Notes: generated by a model from the sequence alone, not told the origin. Shown: positions 32,854-43,173, numbered from the stretch's first letter. The stretch: DNA of 64,000 nucleotides from Pedobacter petrophilus (GCF_009674725.1 NZ_WKKH01000011.1:62001-126000), one strand, 5' to 3'. Translations and numbers: made by a program.

Positions 32854-35352
32854 CTAGCGCAGGTAATCTTTCAAAAATGGTGCAGTCTTGCTGGAAGGAT
32901 GTTTCGCCAGATCTTCCGGTGTTCCGGTAAAAACAATCTTTCCGCCCTGATCTCCTGCACCCGGACCAATATCTATGATCCAATCGCTTTGCGCAATTAC
33001 CTGCATGTCATGCTCCACTAAAATTATTGTGTTACCTGCATCTGCAAGCGTATTTAACTGGACAAGAAGCCGCTCCACGTCTGATGGATGGAGTCCGGTG
33101 GTTGGCTCATCCAGTACATAAACGGACGATCCTTTTTGACTTTTCTGAAGTTCTGTGGCCAGTTTAATGCGCTGCGCTTCTCCGCCCGAAAGTTCTGTAG
33201 CCGCCTGCCCTAGGCGGAGATAACCCAGACCAACTTCCCGTAAAATATCCAAAGCACGGTAAATTTGTGGGTCTTCATCGAAAAAGTTGCAGGCTTCTTC
33301 TACCGTCATCTGCAAAACCTCCGATATATTTTTCCCTTTATAGGTAACTTCGAGGGTTTCCTTTTGGTACCGTGTGCCGCCACAGGTAGGGCAAGGGGTG
33401 TATACACTGGGTAAAAAAAGCAGCTCAACCATTACAAATCCCTCTCCCTGGCAGTGCGGACAGCGGCCTTTTGCAACATTAAATGAAAACCTGCCAGCAT
33501 CATATTTCCGTTTTTTTGCCAGTGGTGTGTTGGCAAAGCGACTTCTCACATGATCGAATAAGCCAGTATAAGTAGCCAGATTTGATCGTGGTGTCCTTCC
33601 AATCGGGCGCTGATCTACCACAACCAACCGGGAGATTTTTTCAAGTCCGGAGGTGATCGATCCGCTAATGGGCAGTATCTCATCTACAGGCGCATCGTTT
33701 TGATTATCAATCTCAGGATCAGTTTTCTGCCCCAGTGAAGCAGCGAGTAACTCCACCAACACCTGGCTAACCAAACTGCTTTTTCCTGAGCCCGAAATGC
33801 CCGTTACGCAAGTGACCACCCCAAGAGGAAAGTCTGCATCTACGTTTTTGAGGTTATGCCTGCTGGCGCCGCGGAGGCTCAGCATTCCATTTGGGTTTCT
33901 TAAGGTGTGGTCTGCAGGTTTTTTATTTTGGAACAGGAAAGCGGAAGTGTGTGATCCCTTGATCTTATTAAACCCCTTAAGTGGACCACTGTAGAGGATA
34001 TGCCCACCATTTTCACCAGCTTCCGGACCTACATCCACAATCCAGTCTGCATGGCGGATAACTTCCAGCTCGTGTTCCACTACAAAAATTGAGTTGCCTG
34101 CCGCTTTAAGTTTATCTAAAATATGTAAGAGCGCCCGGGTGTCTGCAGGATGCAGACCTGCCGATGGCTCATCTAGTACATACACCACACCGAAAAGGTT
34201 CGAATGTACCTGTGTAGCCAGGCGCAAACGCTGCAATTCTCCGGGAGAGAGGGTAGGTGTGCTTCGTTCCAGGTTAAGGTAGCCCAGTCCGAGATCCAGC
34301 ATTACCTGAATTCGGGCATAAATGTCTGAAGAAATTCGTTGCCTGATGATGTTTTTCTCTGTCTGTGTTTTGCCTGCGGGGGTTTTCGAATGTTTACCAA
34401 ATATTTCTGCCAGCGCCAGCATTGGTAAACGGGAGATTTCGGCGATATCTTTTCCTTCAAAAGTAACAGATAATGATTCTTTTTTCAGTCGTTTACCATG
34501 GCAAAGCGGACAGGTGGCACTGATCATATATTGCGAAACCCGCTTTTTCATCAGCGCTGATTGCGTGGTTGAAAATGTCTTAAAAACATAAGCCTTTGCA
34601 CCGATAAAGGTACCCATATAATCTGGCGGCTGATTTCTGGCAATGGCTTTAACGGTTTGTTCTGGCGAGAGTCCTGGGTAAACTGGCGCAGAGGGCGTTT
34701 CGTCCGTAAATAAAATCCAGTCGCGCTGCTTTTTAGGAAGCTCGCGCCAGGGAATATCAACATTATAACCCATCGAAACGAGTATGTCGCGCTGATTTTG
34801 CCCCTGCCAGGCCAAGGGCCAGGAAGCCACAGCGCGTTCACGTATGGTAAGGCTGTCATCAGGGACCATTGTTTTTTCGGTAACTTCAAAAACACTTCCC
34901 AGGCCATGGCACTTTTCGCAGGCACCTTGCGGTGTATTAGGTGAAAAGCCTTCAGCATAAATAATGGATTGATTTTTTGGATAATCGCCGGCTCTGGAAA
35001 AAAGCATGCGTAACAAATTGGACAGTGTGGTTACACTCCCCACAGAAGAGCGGGTAGAGGATCCGCCACGTTGCTGTTGCAGCGCCACTGCAGGCGGGAG
35101 GCCATCAATCGAATCGACTTCAGGTACGCTCATCTGATTAAAAAGTCTTCTTGCATAAGGTGATACAGAGTCCAGATAACGTCGTTGCGCTTCTGCATAT
35201 AACGTTCCAAAAGCCAGCGAGGATTTTCCTGAACCGGAAACACCCGTAAATACCACAAGCTGATCTCTCGGAATATCCAGGCTAACATCCTTTAAATTGT
35301 GTGTATTTGCGCCTCTTACCCTAATCATGTTGTTGTCCTTGCTCATTGCCAT
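32854..35352 (-). CDS. UvrA2-like ABC-type excinuclease subunit
   Basis: 832 aa, about 110 shorter than housekeeping UvrA. Two ABC modules are visible: Walker A GVSGSGKSSLAFGTLYAE and GISGSGKSSLVSQV, signatures TLSPGELQRLRLA and ELSGGEAQRIKLA, and two VLDEP Walker B sites. Zinc motifs CEKCHGLG, CPLCHGKR, CPHCQGEG and CPTCGG are kept. The length difference and sequence fit class II UvrA, which lacks the UvrB-binding domain and is linked to drug or DNA-damage tolerance. Single gene, its own unit. Confidence 0.85.
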   Translation of the reverse strand: MAMSKDNNMIRVRGANTHNLKDVSLDIPRDQLVVFTGVSGSGKSSLAFGTLYAEAQRRYLDSVSPYARRLFNQMSVPEVDSIDGLPPAVALQQQRGGSSTRSSVGSVTTLSNLLRMLFSRAGDYPKNQSIIYAEGFSPNTPQGACEKCHGLGSVFEVTEKTMVPDDSLTIRERAVASWPLAWQGQNQRDILVSMGYNVDIPWRELPKKQRDWILFTDETPSAPVYPGLSPEQTVKAIARNQPPDYMGTFIGAKAYVFKTFSTTQSALMKKRVSQYMISATCPLCHGKRLKKESLSVTFEGKDIAEISRLPMLALAEIFGKHSKTPAGKTQTEKNIIRQRISSDIYARIQVMLDLGLGYLNLERSTPTLSPGELQRLRLATQVHSNLFGVVYVLDEPSAGLHPADTRALLHILDKLKAAGNSIFVVEHELEVIRHADWIVDVGPEAGENGGHILYSGPLKGFNKIKGSHTSAFLFQNKKPADHTLRNPNGMLSLRGASRHNLKNVDADFPLGVVTCVTGISGSGKSSLVSQVLVELLAASLGQKTDPEIDNQNDAPVDEILPISGSITSGLEKISRLVVVDQRPIGRTPRSNLATYTGLFDHVRSRFANTPLAKKRKYDAGRFSFNVAKGRCPHCQGEGFVMVELLFLPSVYTPCPTCGGTRYQKETLEVTYKGKNISEVLQMTVEEACNFFDEDPQIYRALDILREVGLGYLRLGQAATELSGGEAQRIKLATELQKSQKGSSVYVLDEPTTGLHPSDVERLLVQLNTLADAGNTIILVEHDMQVIAQSDWIIDIGPGAGDQGGKIVFTGTPEDLAKHPSSKTAPFLKDYLR

Positions 35353-35521
35353 CTTGTTTCGTGCCTGTTTCTAAAGATTAAAGTTATGCAACATTCAAAC
35401 GAGTGCTTAAGTTTTTATTTCCCCTACATCTCACCTTTCATTGGGGAAATGTGTTTTACTTTCTGATTAGCAGGATTTGGATATGCTAAATAATTTTTCG
35501 TATTATAAACCCTCAAAAAGA

Positions 35522-35821
35522 ATGGCAGTGAAGAATCTTCAGGAATTTAAAACATCATTAAATGCAGAAAGTCCCGATCCCGGGATTTCGATCCAGTTAC
35601 AGTCGCTTTGGTATGATGGCAAAGGAAACTGGGAAAAGGCACACCGGCAGGTAGATCAGCTAAATGATCAGGCATCGGCAAGAATCCATGCTTACCTCCA
35701 CCGCAAAGAGGGCGATATCTGGAATGCAGATTACTGGTATAGAAGGGCCGGCGAATCTCGCCCGGATTATTCTCTTAATGATGAATGGGAAGCACTGGTG
35801 CTGCGGTATTTGACGGATTGA
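35522..35821 (+). CDS. Small conserved hypothetical protein (WYRRAG type)
   Basis: 99 aa. MAVKNLQEFKTSLNAE, SLWYDGKGNWEKAHRQVDQL and a C-terminal GDIWNADYWYRRAGESRPDYSL. This is a known widespread helical family of about 95 aa without assigned function; the WYRRAG block is its hallmark as I recall it. Start at 35522 matches the family; an ATG at 35483 would add 13 residues. Confidence 0.65.
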   Translation: MAVKNLQEFKTSLNAESPDPGISIQLQSLWYDGKGNWEKAHRQVDQLNDQASARIHAYLHRKEGDIWNADYWYRRAGESRPDYSLNDEWEALVLRYLTD

Positions 35822-35836
35822 TCATGGTTTTATAAC

Positions 35837-36724
35837 TTACCCCATCAGGTTAAGCGTTCTGTTCTGTGTTTTATAAGCGCCCGGTGTGAGCCCGGTTAAT
35901 CTCTTAAAAACCCTCGAAAAATATTGGGCATTGTCAAAACCCGTCATTTCGGCAATTGCATCCTGTTGTTTATTGGTGGTGATGATCAGGTATTGTGCCC
36001 TTTCAATTCTTTTCTGAAGGATGTAGTTCAGCGGACTCTGACCTGTGTAACGATGGAAAATCCTGGAGAAATAATCTGTATTCAGGTTCGCGCGGCTGGC
36101 AAGCTGACTAACTTTTAAAGCCGCACTGAGGTTGATCTGAATGTAAGATATCGCGTCCATCACCACTGATGGCGTGACTGTAATCTGATCATTTTGAAAA
36201 ATTTCTGGCTTCAGGAATTTTGAAATCAGCTGAAGAATAATACCCTGTGTTTCATATTGGGTAGCAATGCTTTGCAGATTATTCAGTTCGGTATACTCTT
36301 TATAATAGATATCTTTTTCATACACAAGTGGATTATCAGAACGGTTGATTCCCCTGCCGGGATTAATGGCAATGATCCGCTTGAAATTGGCAATATCATC
36401 AGCATTTGCTTCCACTTCCAAAATCTTTCTGCAATTGGCGAAAAGTGAAATTCCATCCGGAGATTCTTCAAAAAACTGAATAAAGTATTGGCTTAAAAAA
36501 CAATTGCAAGAGAGGTTACATAATGTAAAGCTCGGAACAATATAAAGATAACCTGGACGTAGCGTTAAACCACCATTTTGGTCGGCGATAACGCCCTCGC
36601 CTTCATCTATATAATATAACCTGTAATACGGGCTAATAACATTCCTGAAGTTCCACTTTTTGTTAAGTTTAACATAGTCTGCATTTAGCAATTGGAATGA
36701 ATGTTTAATGAGTCCTTTATTCAT
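35837..36724 (-). CDS. AraC-family transcriptional regulator
   Basis: 295 aa. N-terminal cupin-like sensing domain (YRLYYIDEGEGVIADQNGG) and a C-terminal double HTH of the AraC/XylS type (VSQLASRANLNTDYFSRIFH and IAEMTGFDNAQYFSRVFKRL, then TPGAYK). Such regulators respond to sugars; the downstream-facing GH29 gene (36919, same strand, upstream in transcription) suggests a polysaccharide link, but the 195-bp gap and hairpin argue for separate units. Confidence 0.85.
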   Translation of the reverse strand: MNKGLIKHSFQLLNADYVKLNKKWNFRNVISPYYRLYYIDEGEGVIADQNGGLTLRPGYLYIVPSFTLCNLSCNCFLSQYFIQFFEESPDGISLFANCRKILEVEANADDIANFKRIIAINPGRGINRSDNPLVYEKDIYYKEYTELNNLQSIATQYETQGIILQLISKFLKPEIFQNDQITVTPSVVMDAISYIQINLSAALKVSQLASRANLNTDYFSRIFHRYTGQSPLNYILQKRIERAQYLIITTNKQQDAIAEMTGFDNAQYFSRVFKRLTGLTPGAYKTQNRTLNLMG

Positions 36725-36880
36725 AGTAGCGTTGGCCCGAAGCTACCAAAGCCAGATAGCTTCACAAAGCTAACCGGAATTAGGCTAATTTTCAGCAACG
36801 CTGGATAAAAAAGAAGTAGCAATTTGGGAGAGGTGAATGCTATAGCCAATTGAGCAAAGCCAGGAGGGGAAAAGCAATAA

Positions 36881-36904
36881 TGGCCGGAATATAATTGCCG
36901 GCCA
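36881..36904 (-). terminator. 7-bp GC hairpin after GH29 gene
   Basis: TGGCCGG (36881-36887) pairs with CCGGCCA (36898-36904), loop 10 nt, 15 bp beyond the GH29 stop on the minus strand. Confidence 0.4.
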
Positions 36905-36918
36905 CGACCATGATTTAT

Positions 36919-38580
36919 TTAACTGATTTTTAAAGGATTCGCGTACGATGCAACAGGTTTTTCTGCCGGAAAGTAAACTTTTAACCCATTAGCATTTCTT
37001 TCAAATTTCAAATTTTGTCCTGTGGCCACAAGCTGTACCTTATTAATTTTTTCAGGGTAATGGGCGCTACCTTCCTTTAAGCTGGTAATCTGCACCGAAC
37101 CTTCGGCCGGCCAGGCCATTACTGTTGCGAAAAGACTCTTATCTTTCACCGCAAAGCGAATGTCGTGCTCACCAAATGGAGTACCTTTACCCTCATTAAA
37201 TCCCTGGGCGGTTAAGGCAGGCGAATTATTTTGTGCAGGTCCTTCACCAAAGATTTTCCATGGCCTGGTGGCGTAGATACTCTCACCGTTTGCTTTCATC
37301 CATACACCGATTTCTTCCACAATCCGGCGCTCGAGTTCATCGATGGAACCGTCTCCACGAACAGGCACATTGAGCATTAAATTTCCATTTTTGCTTACCA
37401 CATCTACCAGCGTATGGATAATTTTTGGTGCAGTTTTATATCCTTTCCGGTTGTAAATGCTGCGGTCATAATGCCAGTCGCCCAGGCAGGTGTCTATTTG
37501 CCAGGGAAGCGGCTCAATCATATTGCTCTGGCCACGCTCAATATCCCACGCCATTGCCTTTCTTTGTTGCTCATCTAAAATTTTGCCCGTAATTACGGCA
37601 TTGAGTTTTCCTTTTTCTTTGATACTCTTGTTGTAAAAGTGTGCGGCAATGCGAAGACCAGCATCGCTAACCGGCCATAAGGGAAACTGGGAATCATCGA
37701 AATAAATCATATCCGGATTATATTTATTAATCAGATCGATGGTTCGATTATAGAACTTTTCAATATAGATTTTACCCGGCGGCGTAACACCATTGCCCCA
37801 ATTCCACTGTTTGTGGATGGCGCCATTATCCAGACTGTTTTCACTCAACTGATGATTTTGTGCATAAAGCTCCTGCGGATCAAGCCCATCCCACCATTTG
37901 CCTTTTCCATCTTTCTTCGTTAATTTTCCATCGTAAGGCACGCCAGCTAAGGGACCATTTTGATCAGCACGTTGGGCCACTTCTAACCAGCTCCAGGTAT
38001 GCGCTGCATGTACGCTTACCGCAAAAGGAAGATTGTGTTTTTTTGCAGCAGCGGCCCATCCGCCAACAATATCCTTCTTCGCGCCCTGCTTTGTTGAGTT
38101 CCAGTCTTTCTGGTATTTACTATCATAAAGGTCGAGGTTATCATGGTGATTGGCCAATGCCATGAAGTATTTTGCACCCGCACTTTTATAGAGTGAAACC
38201 AAAGCTTCCGGATCCCATTTCTCGGCTTTCCAGGTGTTAATTACATCTTTGAAACCAAACTGGGAGGGGTGACCATACTTCTCGAGATGGAATTTATACT
38301 TCCGGGTTCCTTCCATATACATTTCCCGTGCATACCAATCTCCCGCTTCCGGCTGGCATTGGGGCCCCCAATGTGCCCACATCCCAAATTTTGCATCCCT
38401 AAACCATTCCGGAGTCTGATAAGCAGATAACGACTCCCAGGTTGGTGAAAATGGACCAGCGATAATTTTTTCGACAAACTCCTGAGCGGCATCATCATTA
38501 GAGAACGCAGAAAGTTTACTGGCAAATAATACGGCAGGTAGACCGATGGCAAGGCTTTGAAGGAGTTTTCTCCGGTTCAT
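36919..38580 (-). CDS. Exported GH29 alpha-L-fucosidase
   Basis: 553 aa. N-terminus MNRRKLLQSLAIGLPAVLFA is a Tat-like or Sec signal. The barrel shows WFRDAKFGMWAHWGPQ, FMALANHHDNLDLYDS, and MIYFDDSQFP with the expected nucleophile Asp. A C-terminal beta domain follows (about 440-553). It differs clearly from the other GH29 at 25022, which has a discoidin-type domain, so the two probably act on different fucosides. Confidence 0.87.
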   Translation of the reverse strand: MNRRKLLQSLAIGLPAVLFASKLSAFSNDDAAQEFVEKIIAGPFSPTWESLSAYQTPEWFRDAKFGMWAHWGPQCQPEAGDWYAREMYMEGTRKYKFHLEKYGHPSQFGFKDVINTWKAEKWDPEALVSLYKSAGAKYFMALANHHDNLDLYDSKYQKDWNSTKQGAKKDIVGGWAAAAKKHNLPFAVSVHAAHTWSWLEVAQRADQNGPLAGVPYDGKLTKKDGKGKWWDGLDPQELYAQNHQLSENSLDNGAIHKQWNWGNGVTPPGKIYIEKFYNRTIDLINKYNPDMIYFDDSQFPLWPVSDAGLRIAAHFYNKSIKEKGKLNAVITGKILDEQQRKAMAWDIERGQSNMIEPLPWQIDTCLGDWHYDRSIYNRKGYKTAPKIIHTLVDVVSKNGNLMLNVPVRGDGSIDELERRIVEEIGVWMKANGESIYATRPWKIFGEGPAQNNSPALTAQGFNEGKGTPFGEHDIRFAVKDKSLFATVMAWPAEGSVQITSLKEGSAHYPEKINKVQLVATGQNLKFERNANGLKVYFPAEKPVASYANPLKIS

Positions 38581-38881
38581 ATACGTTTGGTTAGGATGAT
38601 CTAATATAGAAACAAATTTATCAGCAGATTAGGGAAGATCTTTATATTAAAGAGACTTCTTTTTATACAAATCCGACTTTTATCAGGATAATTACACCAC
38701 AACTGATGAGCGATCCAAATATAAAAAGGTATAATATTTGGAGGTGGTATAGGTGTTAATGGTTCTTAAACAGGCGGTTTAGAATTTTATCTGAGGCAAT
38801 AAATACGGAAATTCTGGTATTAATACCTGTTTTCGAAGCCTTACCCATTCTTTCCGTGTTTCAGATTAAAAGAAAAATCAA
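38581..38881. other. Divergent intergenic region
   Basis: 300 bp between the divergent GH29 and sugar dehydrogenase genes. It must carry both promoters; no repeat, operator or hairpin stood out. Confidence 0.4.
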
Positions 38882-40288
38882 ATGAAATACTTGTTTCTCT
38901 GTGGCTTGTTTACCTTATCAGTGTTGTGTACCTCTTTTGCTTTGATGAATAGCGAAGACGGTGGTTTTGAAACGCGCATTATTGCATCAGGCTTAAGTGA
39001 TCCATGGTCTGTGGTGGTTGGCCAGGATAATCAATTGTGGGTTAACGAATCGAAGGGTTACCGGGTGCTAAAAATTAATCCGGATAACGGGGAGAAAAAG
39101 ATTGTCCTCGATTTAAATACAGAAAGGCAGTTTCCATCTTTTGAAGAACAGAAAAAAGCGCAGCAGCCGGTTCCGCAGGGAGGTTTGATGGGCCTGGCGC
39201 TTCATCCACAATTTTTGAAGGGCAAACCTTTCGTTTACCTTTCTTATGTGTATCGGCATCTTCAGGGCAATCAGTTTTTACTGAAGCTGGCGCGATACCG
39301 GTTTAATGCCAGTAAACAGCAATTAGAAGCTCCGGTAATTATCTGCGACACGATACCGGCAAGTAATGACCATAATGGCGGACGTTTAATCATCGCACCA
39401 ACAAATGGAAAACCTTACCTTTTTTATGCAGTGGGCGATCAGGGATCTGGGCAATTTTCGAATGGTGGAAGGCCTAATAAAGCACAGCAAAAAAACAGTT
39501 ATGAAGGTAAAATTTTAAGATTTAATCTAGAAACCGAAGGTACTGGCGAATGGATTCCGGCAGACAATCCGGCACTGCCGGAACAAAGTGCAATCTGGAC
39601 GGTCGGGCACAGAAATCCGCAGGGTTTAGCCTTTGCTATGATAAATAAAAAGGAACGGTTGTATACTTCTGAGCATGGCCCTTATTCTGATGATGAGATA
39701 AATCTCATTGAAAAAGGCAGCAACTACGGCCATCCTTTAGTGATTGGTTATAATGACGGGAACTATGATGGCCTCGCTGCATCGGTATCTGATGAAGCGA
39801 AAAGTCCCGGTAAATGGCACACTACTTACCCATTAATCGTTTCTGAAAAGAGTAACGCTAATTTAATTGGTAAGGCTTACAAAGATCCGGGAATAAGTTT
39901 TTACCCAACATCGAACGAAAAGCTTACCAGCCTATTTGAAAAAGTGAAGGCAGGAACAAAAGCGGAATGGGACGCTTATGCACCGTCAGGCATAGCAATT
40001 TACCAATCTGATGCGATACCCGGCTGGAGTCCGTCTTTACTGGTGACTACGCTCAAGGCGGGGAAATTACTTCGGCTTAAAATCAATAAGGATGGGAGCA
40101 TCAATCCAAAAATAAACGAATATGTTGCTTCCAAGGTCAGGTACCGGGATGTTGCGGTATCTAATGATGGAACAAAAATTTATCTGGCTACAGACAGCTC
40201 CGCGATTACTTCGGGACCATCAGCTGAGAATCCAAAAGCAATCAGCCAGCGCGGATGTATCTTGGTGTTGAAATACCTGAAAAAGTAG
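38882..40288 (+). CDS. PQQ-dependent sugar dehydrogenase (GSDH family)
   Basis: 468 aa with a signal peptide (MKYLFLCGLFTLSVLCTSFA). Six-bladed soluble quinoprotein pattern: LSDPWSVVVGQDNQLWVNE, the catalytic-His segment NDHNGGRLI, VGHRNPQGLAF and TSEHGPYSDDEINLI. Family members oxidise aldoses with PQQ in the periplasm. The actual sugar and whether the host makes PQQ are not known. Confidence 0.87.
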   Translation: MKYLFLCGLFTLSVLCTSFALMNSEDGGFETRIIASGLSDPWSVVVGQDNQLWVNESKGYRVLKINPDNGEKKIVLDLNTERQFPSFEEQKKAQQPVPQGGLMGLALHPQFLKGKPFVYLSYVYRHLQGNQFLLKLARYRFNASKQQLEAPVIICDTIPASNDHNGGRLIIAPTNGKPYLFYAVGDQGSGQFSNGGRPNKAQQKNSYEGKILRFNLETEGTGEWIPADNPALPEQSAIWTVGHRNPQGLAFAMINKKERLYTSEHGPYSDDEINLIEKGSNYGHPLVIGYNDGNYDGLAASVSDEAKSPGKWHTTYPLIVSEKSNANLIGKAYKDPGISFYPTSNEKLTSLFEKVKAGTKAEWDAYAPSGIAIYQSDAIPGWSPSLLVTTLKAGKLLRLKINKDGSINPKINEYVASKVRYRDVAVSNDGTKIYLATDSSAITSGPSAENPKAISQRGCILVLKYLKK

Positions 40289-40563
40289 TAGCTTCAGTAG
40301 TCTTCTTGTGCGGTTTTAAATATCATATAGTCAGTATGTTAGATGAATTTAGTATCATTTTTAGAAAATCGATTTTGATGGTTTGGCGTTGCAGAGCACG
40401 TAGAAAATGCTTTCAAATGTGCATCCCGATTAGCTTTGTTCTCATTCCCGGGCGCAGTAATCTATTTGAACGCAATTTCATCATTTCGGTCTTCCAAATT
40501 GCTGTTGTCAGCGCGTGGCTCTTGCAAAATGCCAAACTAACCATTATCATATAGTATGATGCG

Positions 40564-40578
40564 GCAATTTAACTATTG
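40564..40578. promoter_or_regulatory. ArsR-box-like motif, copy 1 (downstream of acr3)
   Basis: GCAATTTAACTATTG, one base different from the copy at 42632-42646. It lies just past the stop of the arsenite transporter rather than ahead of a gene, which is unexplained. Confidence 0.35.
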
Positions 40579-40586
40579 CAACATTC

Positions 40587-41648
40587 TTATTTATAGTATT
40601 TCTTCCGAAACCAAAATGCAAGATTAACGAGTGCAATCAACGCAGGAACCTCAACCAAAGGACCGATAACGCCTGCAAAGGCCTGCCCGGAGTTAATGCC
40701 AAATACACCAATCGCAACTGCAATCGCCAGTTCAAAGTTATTTCCCGTAGCGGTAAAAGCAATAGCAGTACTCCTGGAATAATCTGCCCCAAAGTATTTT
40801 CCGGCATAGAAGCTCACCACGAACATAATCGAGAAATAAATAACCAACGGTACCGCAATCCTAACGACATCCAGCGGTATTTGCACGATTAGATTTCCTT
40901 TAAGGCTGAACATTATAATAATGGTAAAAAGTAATGCGATTAATGTTATTGGGGAGATCTTTGGCATAAACTTCTCTTCGAACCATACTTTTCCCTTAAG
41001 CTTAATTAGGACGAACCTTGAGATAACGCCCATGGCAAATGGAACCCCGAGATAAATGCCAACGCTTTCGGAAATTTCGCCAATCGTGATGTTCAGTTCT
41101 AAACTCTTTAATCCAAAGTATGGAGGCAAAACAGTAATAAAAACGTAGGCAAGAACACTGTATAGTAACACCTGAAAGATGCTGTTCAGCGCAATCAACC
41201 CTGCAGCATACTCACGGTTTCCTTCCGCAAGCTCGTTCCATACCACCACCATGGCGATGCAACGGGCAAGGCCGATCAGTATCAAGCCAACCATATATTC
41301 CGGATAATCTCTCAAAAAGATAACAGCCAAAAAGAACATCAGAATTGGACCAATTATCCAGTTCAGTAACAGTGAAACGGTAAGCACTTTTATGTCTCTG
41401 AACACTTCGCCCATCTTCTCATATCTGACTTTCGCAAGTGGAGGGTACATCATCAGGATCAATCCGATGGCCAGGGGTATATTTGTTGTGCGAGATGAAA
41501 AGGAATTGATAAAGCCGGAAGAGGAGGGGATAAAATATCCTGTGCTGATACCAATAGCCATCGCCAGGAATATCCAAAGAGTAAGGTAGCGATCAAGGAA
41601 GCCGAGTTTTTTTCGTTCAACTAATGGTGCACAATTAGTTGCTGACAT
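40587..41648 (-). CDS. arsB: ACR3-family arsenite efflux permease
   Basis: 353 aa with about ten membrane helices. [23 protein letters not shown] carries the conserved Cys required in Acr3, and [20 protein letters not shown] matches the late motif. It exports As(III). Its start overlaps the end of the arsenate reductase gene by 14 bp. Confidence 0.92.
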   Translation of the reverse strand: MSATNCAPLVERKKLGFLDRYLTLWIFLAMAIGISTGYFIPSSSGFINSFSSRTTNIPLAIGLILMMYPPLAKVRYEKMGEVFRDIKVLTVSLLLNWIIGPILMFFLAVIFLRDYPEYMVGLILIGLARCIAMVVVWNELAEGNREYAAGLIALNSIFQVLLYSVLAYVFITVLPPYFGLKSLELNITIGEISESVGIYLGVPFAMGVISRFVLIKLKGKVWFEEKFMPKISPITLIALLFTIIIMFSLKGNLIVQIPLDVVRIAVPLVIYFSIMFVVSFYAGKYFGADYSRSTAIAFTATGNNFELAIAVAIGVFGINSGQAFAGVIGPLVEVPALIALVNLAFWFRKKYYK

Positions 41649-42069
41649 TTTTATTGTTTAGATTCTTGTTGATAAAATTTTGTGCATATTTTCGGACCAT
41701 TTCCCTCACCTCGCGGAAAGTCTCCATGACTTCTTCATCGCTGCCTTTTGCCTTTGCAGGATCAGGAAAATTATGGTGTAACTTTACTGCACCCGACGGA
41801 AAATACGGGCAGTTTTCCTTTGCATGATCACAAACCGTAATTACATAATCGAAATCGATGGCCGTGTATTCATCAATATTATTTGAGGTATGCCTGGAAA
41901 TATCTATTCCATCACGTTTCATAATTTCGATCGCCTTCGGGTTGACCCCGTGCGTTTCTATTCCAGCACTGTAAATTTCCGCCTTATCTCCGGCAAAATA
42001 CCTGAGATATCCTTCTGCTATCTGGCTCCTGCAGCTGTTTCCTGTGCAAAGCACTAATACTTTTTTCAT
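41635..42069 (-). CDS. arsC: Thioredoxin-coupled arsenate reductase (LMW-PTP type)
   Basis: 144 aa. P-loop CTGNSCR (CX5R) near residue 8, and the redox cysteines in [14 protein letters not shown]. These are the three cysteines used in the ArsC disulphide relay. It reduces arsenate to arsenite for export by the overlapping acr3 gene. Confidence 0.92.
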   Translation of the reverse strand: MKKVLVLCTGNSCRSQIAEGYLRYFAGDKAEIYSAGIETHGVNPKAIEIMKRDGIDISRHTSNNIDEYTAIDFDYVITVCDHAKENCPYFPSGAVKLHHNFPDPAKAKGSDEEVMETFREVREMVRKYAQNFINKNLNNKNVSN

Positions 42070-42144
42070 AAATGGTTCCTTATAATCATTTTTACATCCT
42101 CCTAATCCGGGGTTATTAAATTTCTAATCTCCAAAACCAAATGG

Positions 42145-42609
42145 TTAACAGCATCCGCTTCCGGGGGCGCAGCTATTCGATGTTTCCACCAGATTTACCA
42201 TTGCTTTTTTCGGAACTTCGATCCCGCACGCTTCGTTTGCCAGGCATGCCGTTTGTTTGGAAAGCAATAGGAAAGTTTGTCCATCAAAACCAAGTTCGTA
42301 TTTACCGATAGTGCCAGACTGGTATTCTACTTCTATCTCTAGGTCTTCCATGCCCAGTACCTTTTCAGAAAGGGAAATGATATCCAACAGTTTTCCGGCC
42401 TTTAAACGATGTTCATAATCATCCGCATCCCAAAGCTGAAAATTCGCGACCTTCTCATGTCGAACTTTGCCGCCACAATCAATAAAATCTTTTGAGATGA
42501 TTCCTACTTCGGTAATGTGAAAGTGTTCAGGTACCATTGCACCCTGTTCTACTTTAAAATTTACTGCTTCGGCAGTCTGGAGGATTTTCTTAATTTCTGA
42601 TAATTTCAT
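42145..42609 (-). CDS. DUF6428-type protein of arsenic operons
   Basis: 154 aa: VPEHFHITEVGIISKDFIDCGGKVR, LWDADDYEHRLKAGKLL and a C-terminal NSCAPGSGCC. I recall the family as DUF6428, found in Bacteroidota ars operons; its role is not known. The clustered C-terminal cysteines suggest a metalloid-binding site. An ArsR-box-like motif lies 23 bp ahead of its start. Confidence 0.7.
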   Translation of the reverse strand: MKLSEIKKILQTAEAVNFKVEQGAMVPEHFHITEVGIISKDFIDCGGKVRHEKVANFQLWDADDYEHRLKAGKLLDIISLSEKVLGMEDLEIEVEYQSGTIGKYELGFDGQTFLLLSKQTACLANEACGIEVPKKAMVNLVETSNSCAPGSGCC

Positions 42610-42631
42610 AATTTCTATTTATTATAATATT

Positions 42632-42646
42632 GCAATTTAACGATTG
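42632..42646 (-). promoter_or_regulatory. ArsR-box-like motif, copy 2
   Basis: GCAATTTAACGATTG on the plus strand, between the arsR stop and the DUF6428 start. Confidence 0.4.
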
Positions 42647-42662
42647 ATTTGGCTAAAAAAAC

Positions 42663-42992
42663 CTAACAGCAGCTTGCCGGATTTTTATAGGAACCCAGAA
42701 AACTGTCTAGCAATGATTTCAAAAGTTCCCAGGTTTTGGGCTCAATACAATAGCACACCTTTACACCTTCTATCGTTCCCTGGATAATACCAGCGTTCTT
42801 TAGCTCCTTCAGATGTTGAGAAATCGTAGCTTGTGCAAGACCAAGTTCCTCAACCAGGTCACCGCAGATACAGGCGTTTGCCGATATGATTTGCTGTAAG
42901 ATCGCAATTCGTGCCGGATGCGCAATCGCTTTCATAAGCGTTGAAAGCTCATTCTGTTCCGGTGTGAATATTTCTGTTTTTGTGAGTCCCAT
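42663..42992 (-). CDS. arsR: ArsR-family arsenic-responsive repressor
   Basis: 109 aa winged helix: LMKAIAHPARIAILQQI, ISANACICGDLVEELGLAQATISQHLKELK. Cys residues in NACICG and the terminal SCC can bind As(III). First gene of the ars operon and likely its autorepressor; a box-like motif is at 43003-43017, 11 bp ahead of the ATG. Confidence 0.9.
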   Translation of the reverse strand: MGLTKTEIFTPEQNELSTLMKAIAHPARIAILQQIISANACICGDLVEELGLAQATISQHLKELKNAGIIQGTIEGVKVCYCIEPKTWELLKSLLDSFLGSYKNPASCC

Positions 42993-43002
42993 ATTTTATA
43001 TC

Positions 43003-43017
43003 GCAATATTACGATTA
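43003..43017 (-). promoter_or_regulatory. ArsR-box-like motif, copy 3 (arsR promoter)
   Basis: GCAATATTACGATTA, 12 of 15 bases shared with copy 2. It is directly upstream of arsR. Confidence 0.45.
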
Positions 43018-43173
43018 TAATAATCAAATACAAAAAAGTCATCACTAACTTCGAAAAATCACCTGTAGTCGATTGATAATAAAGTATTTAATTTTGGGTT
43101 ATGGAAGATCCGGCAATATTAAGAAGATTGGTTTTCTTCTTGATAGGTAAAAAGCAGGCAAGCAGCGCAATTC

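Noticed and set aside
40255..40554. 99-codon plus-strand frame after the sugar dehydrogenase
   Set aside because: It begins inside the dehydrogenase gene in another frame and has no recognisable features.
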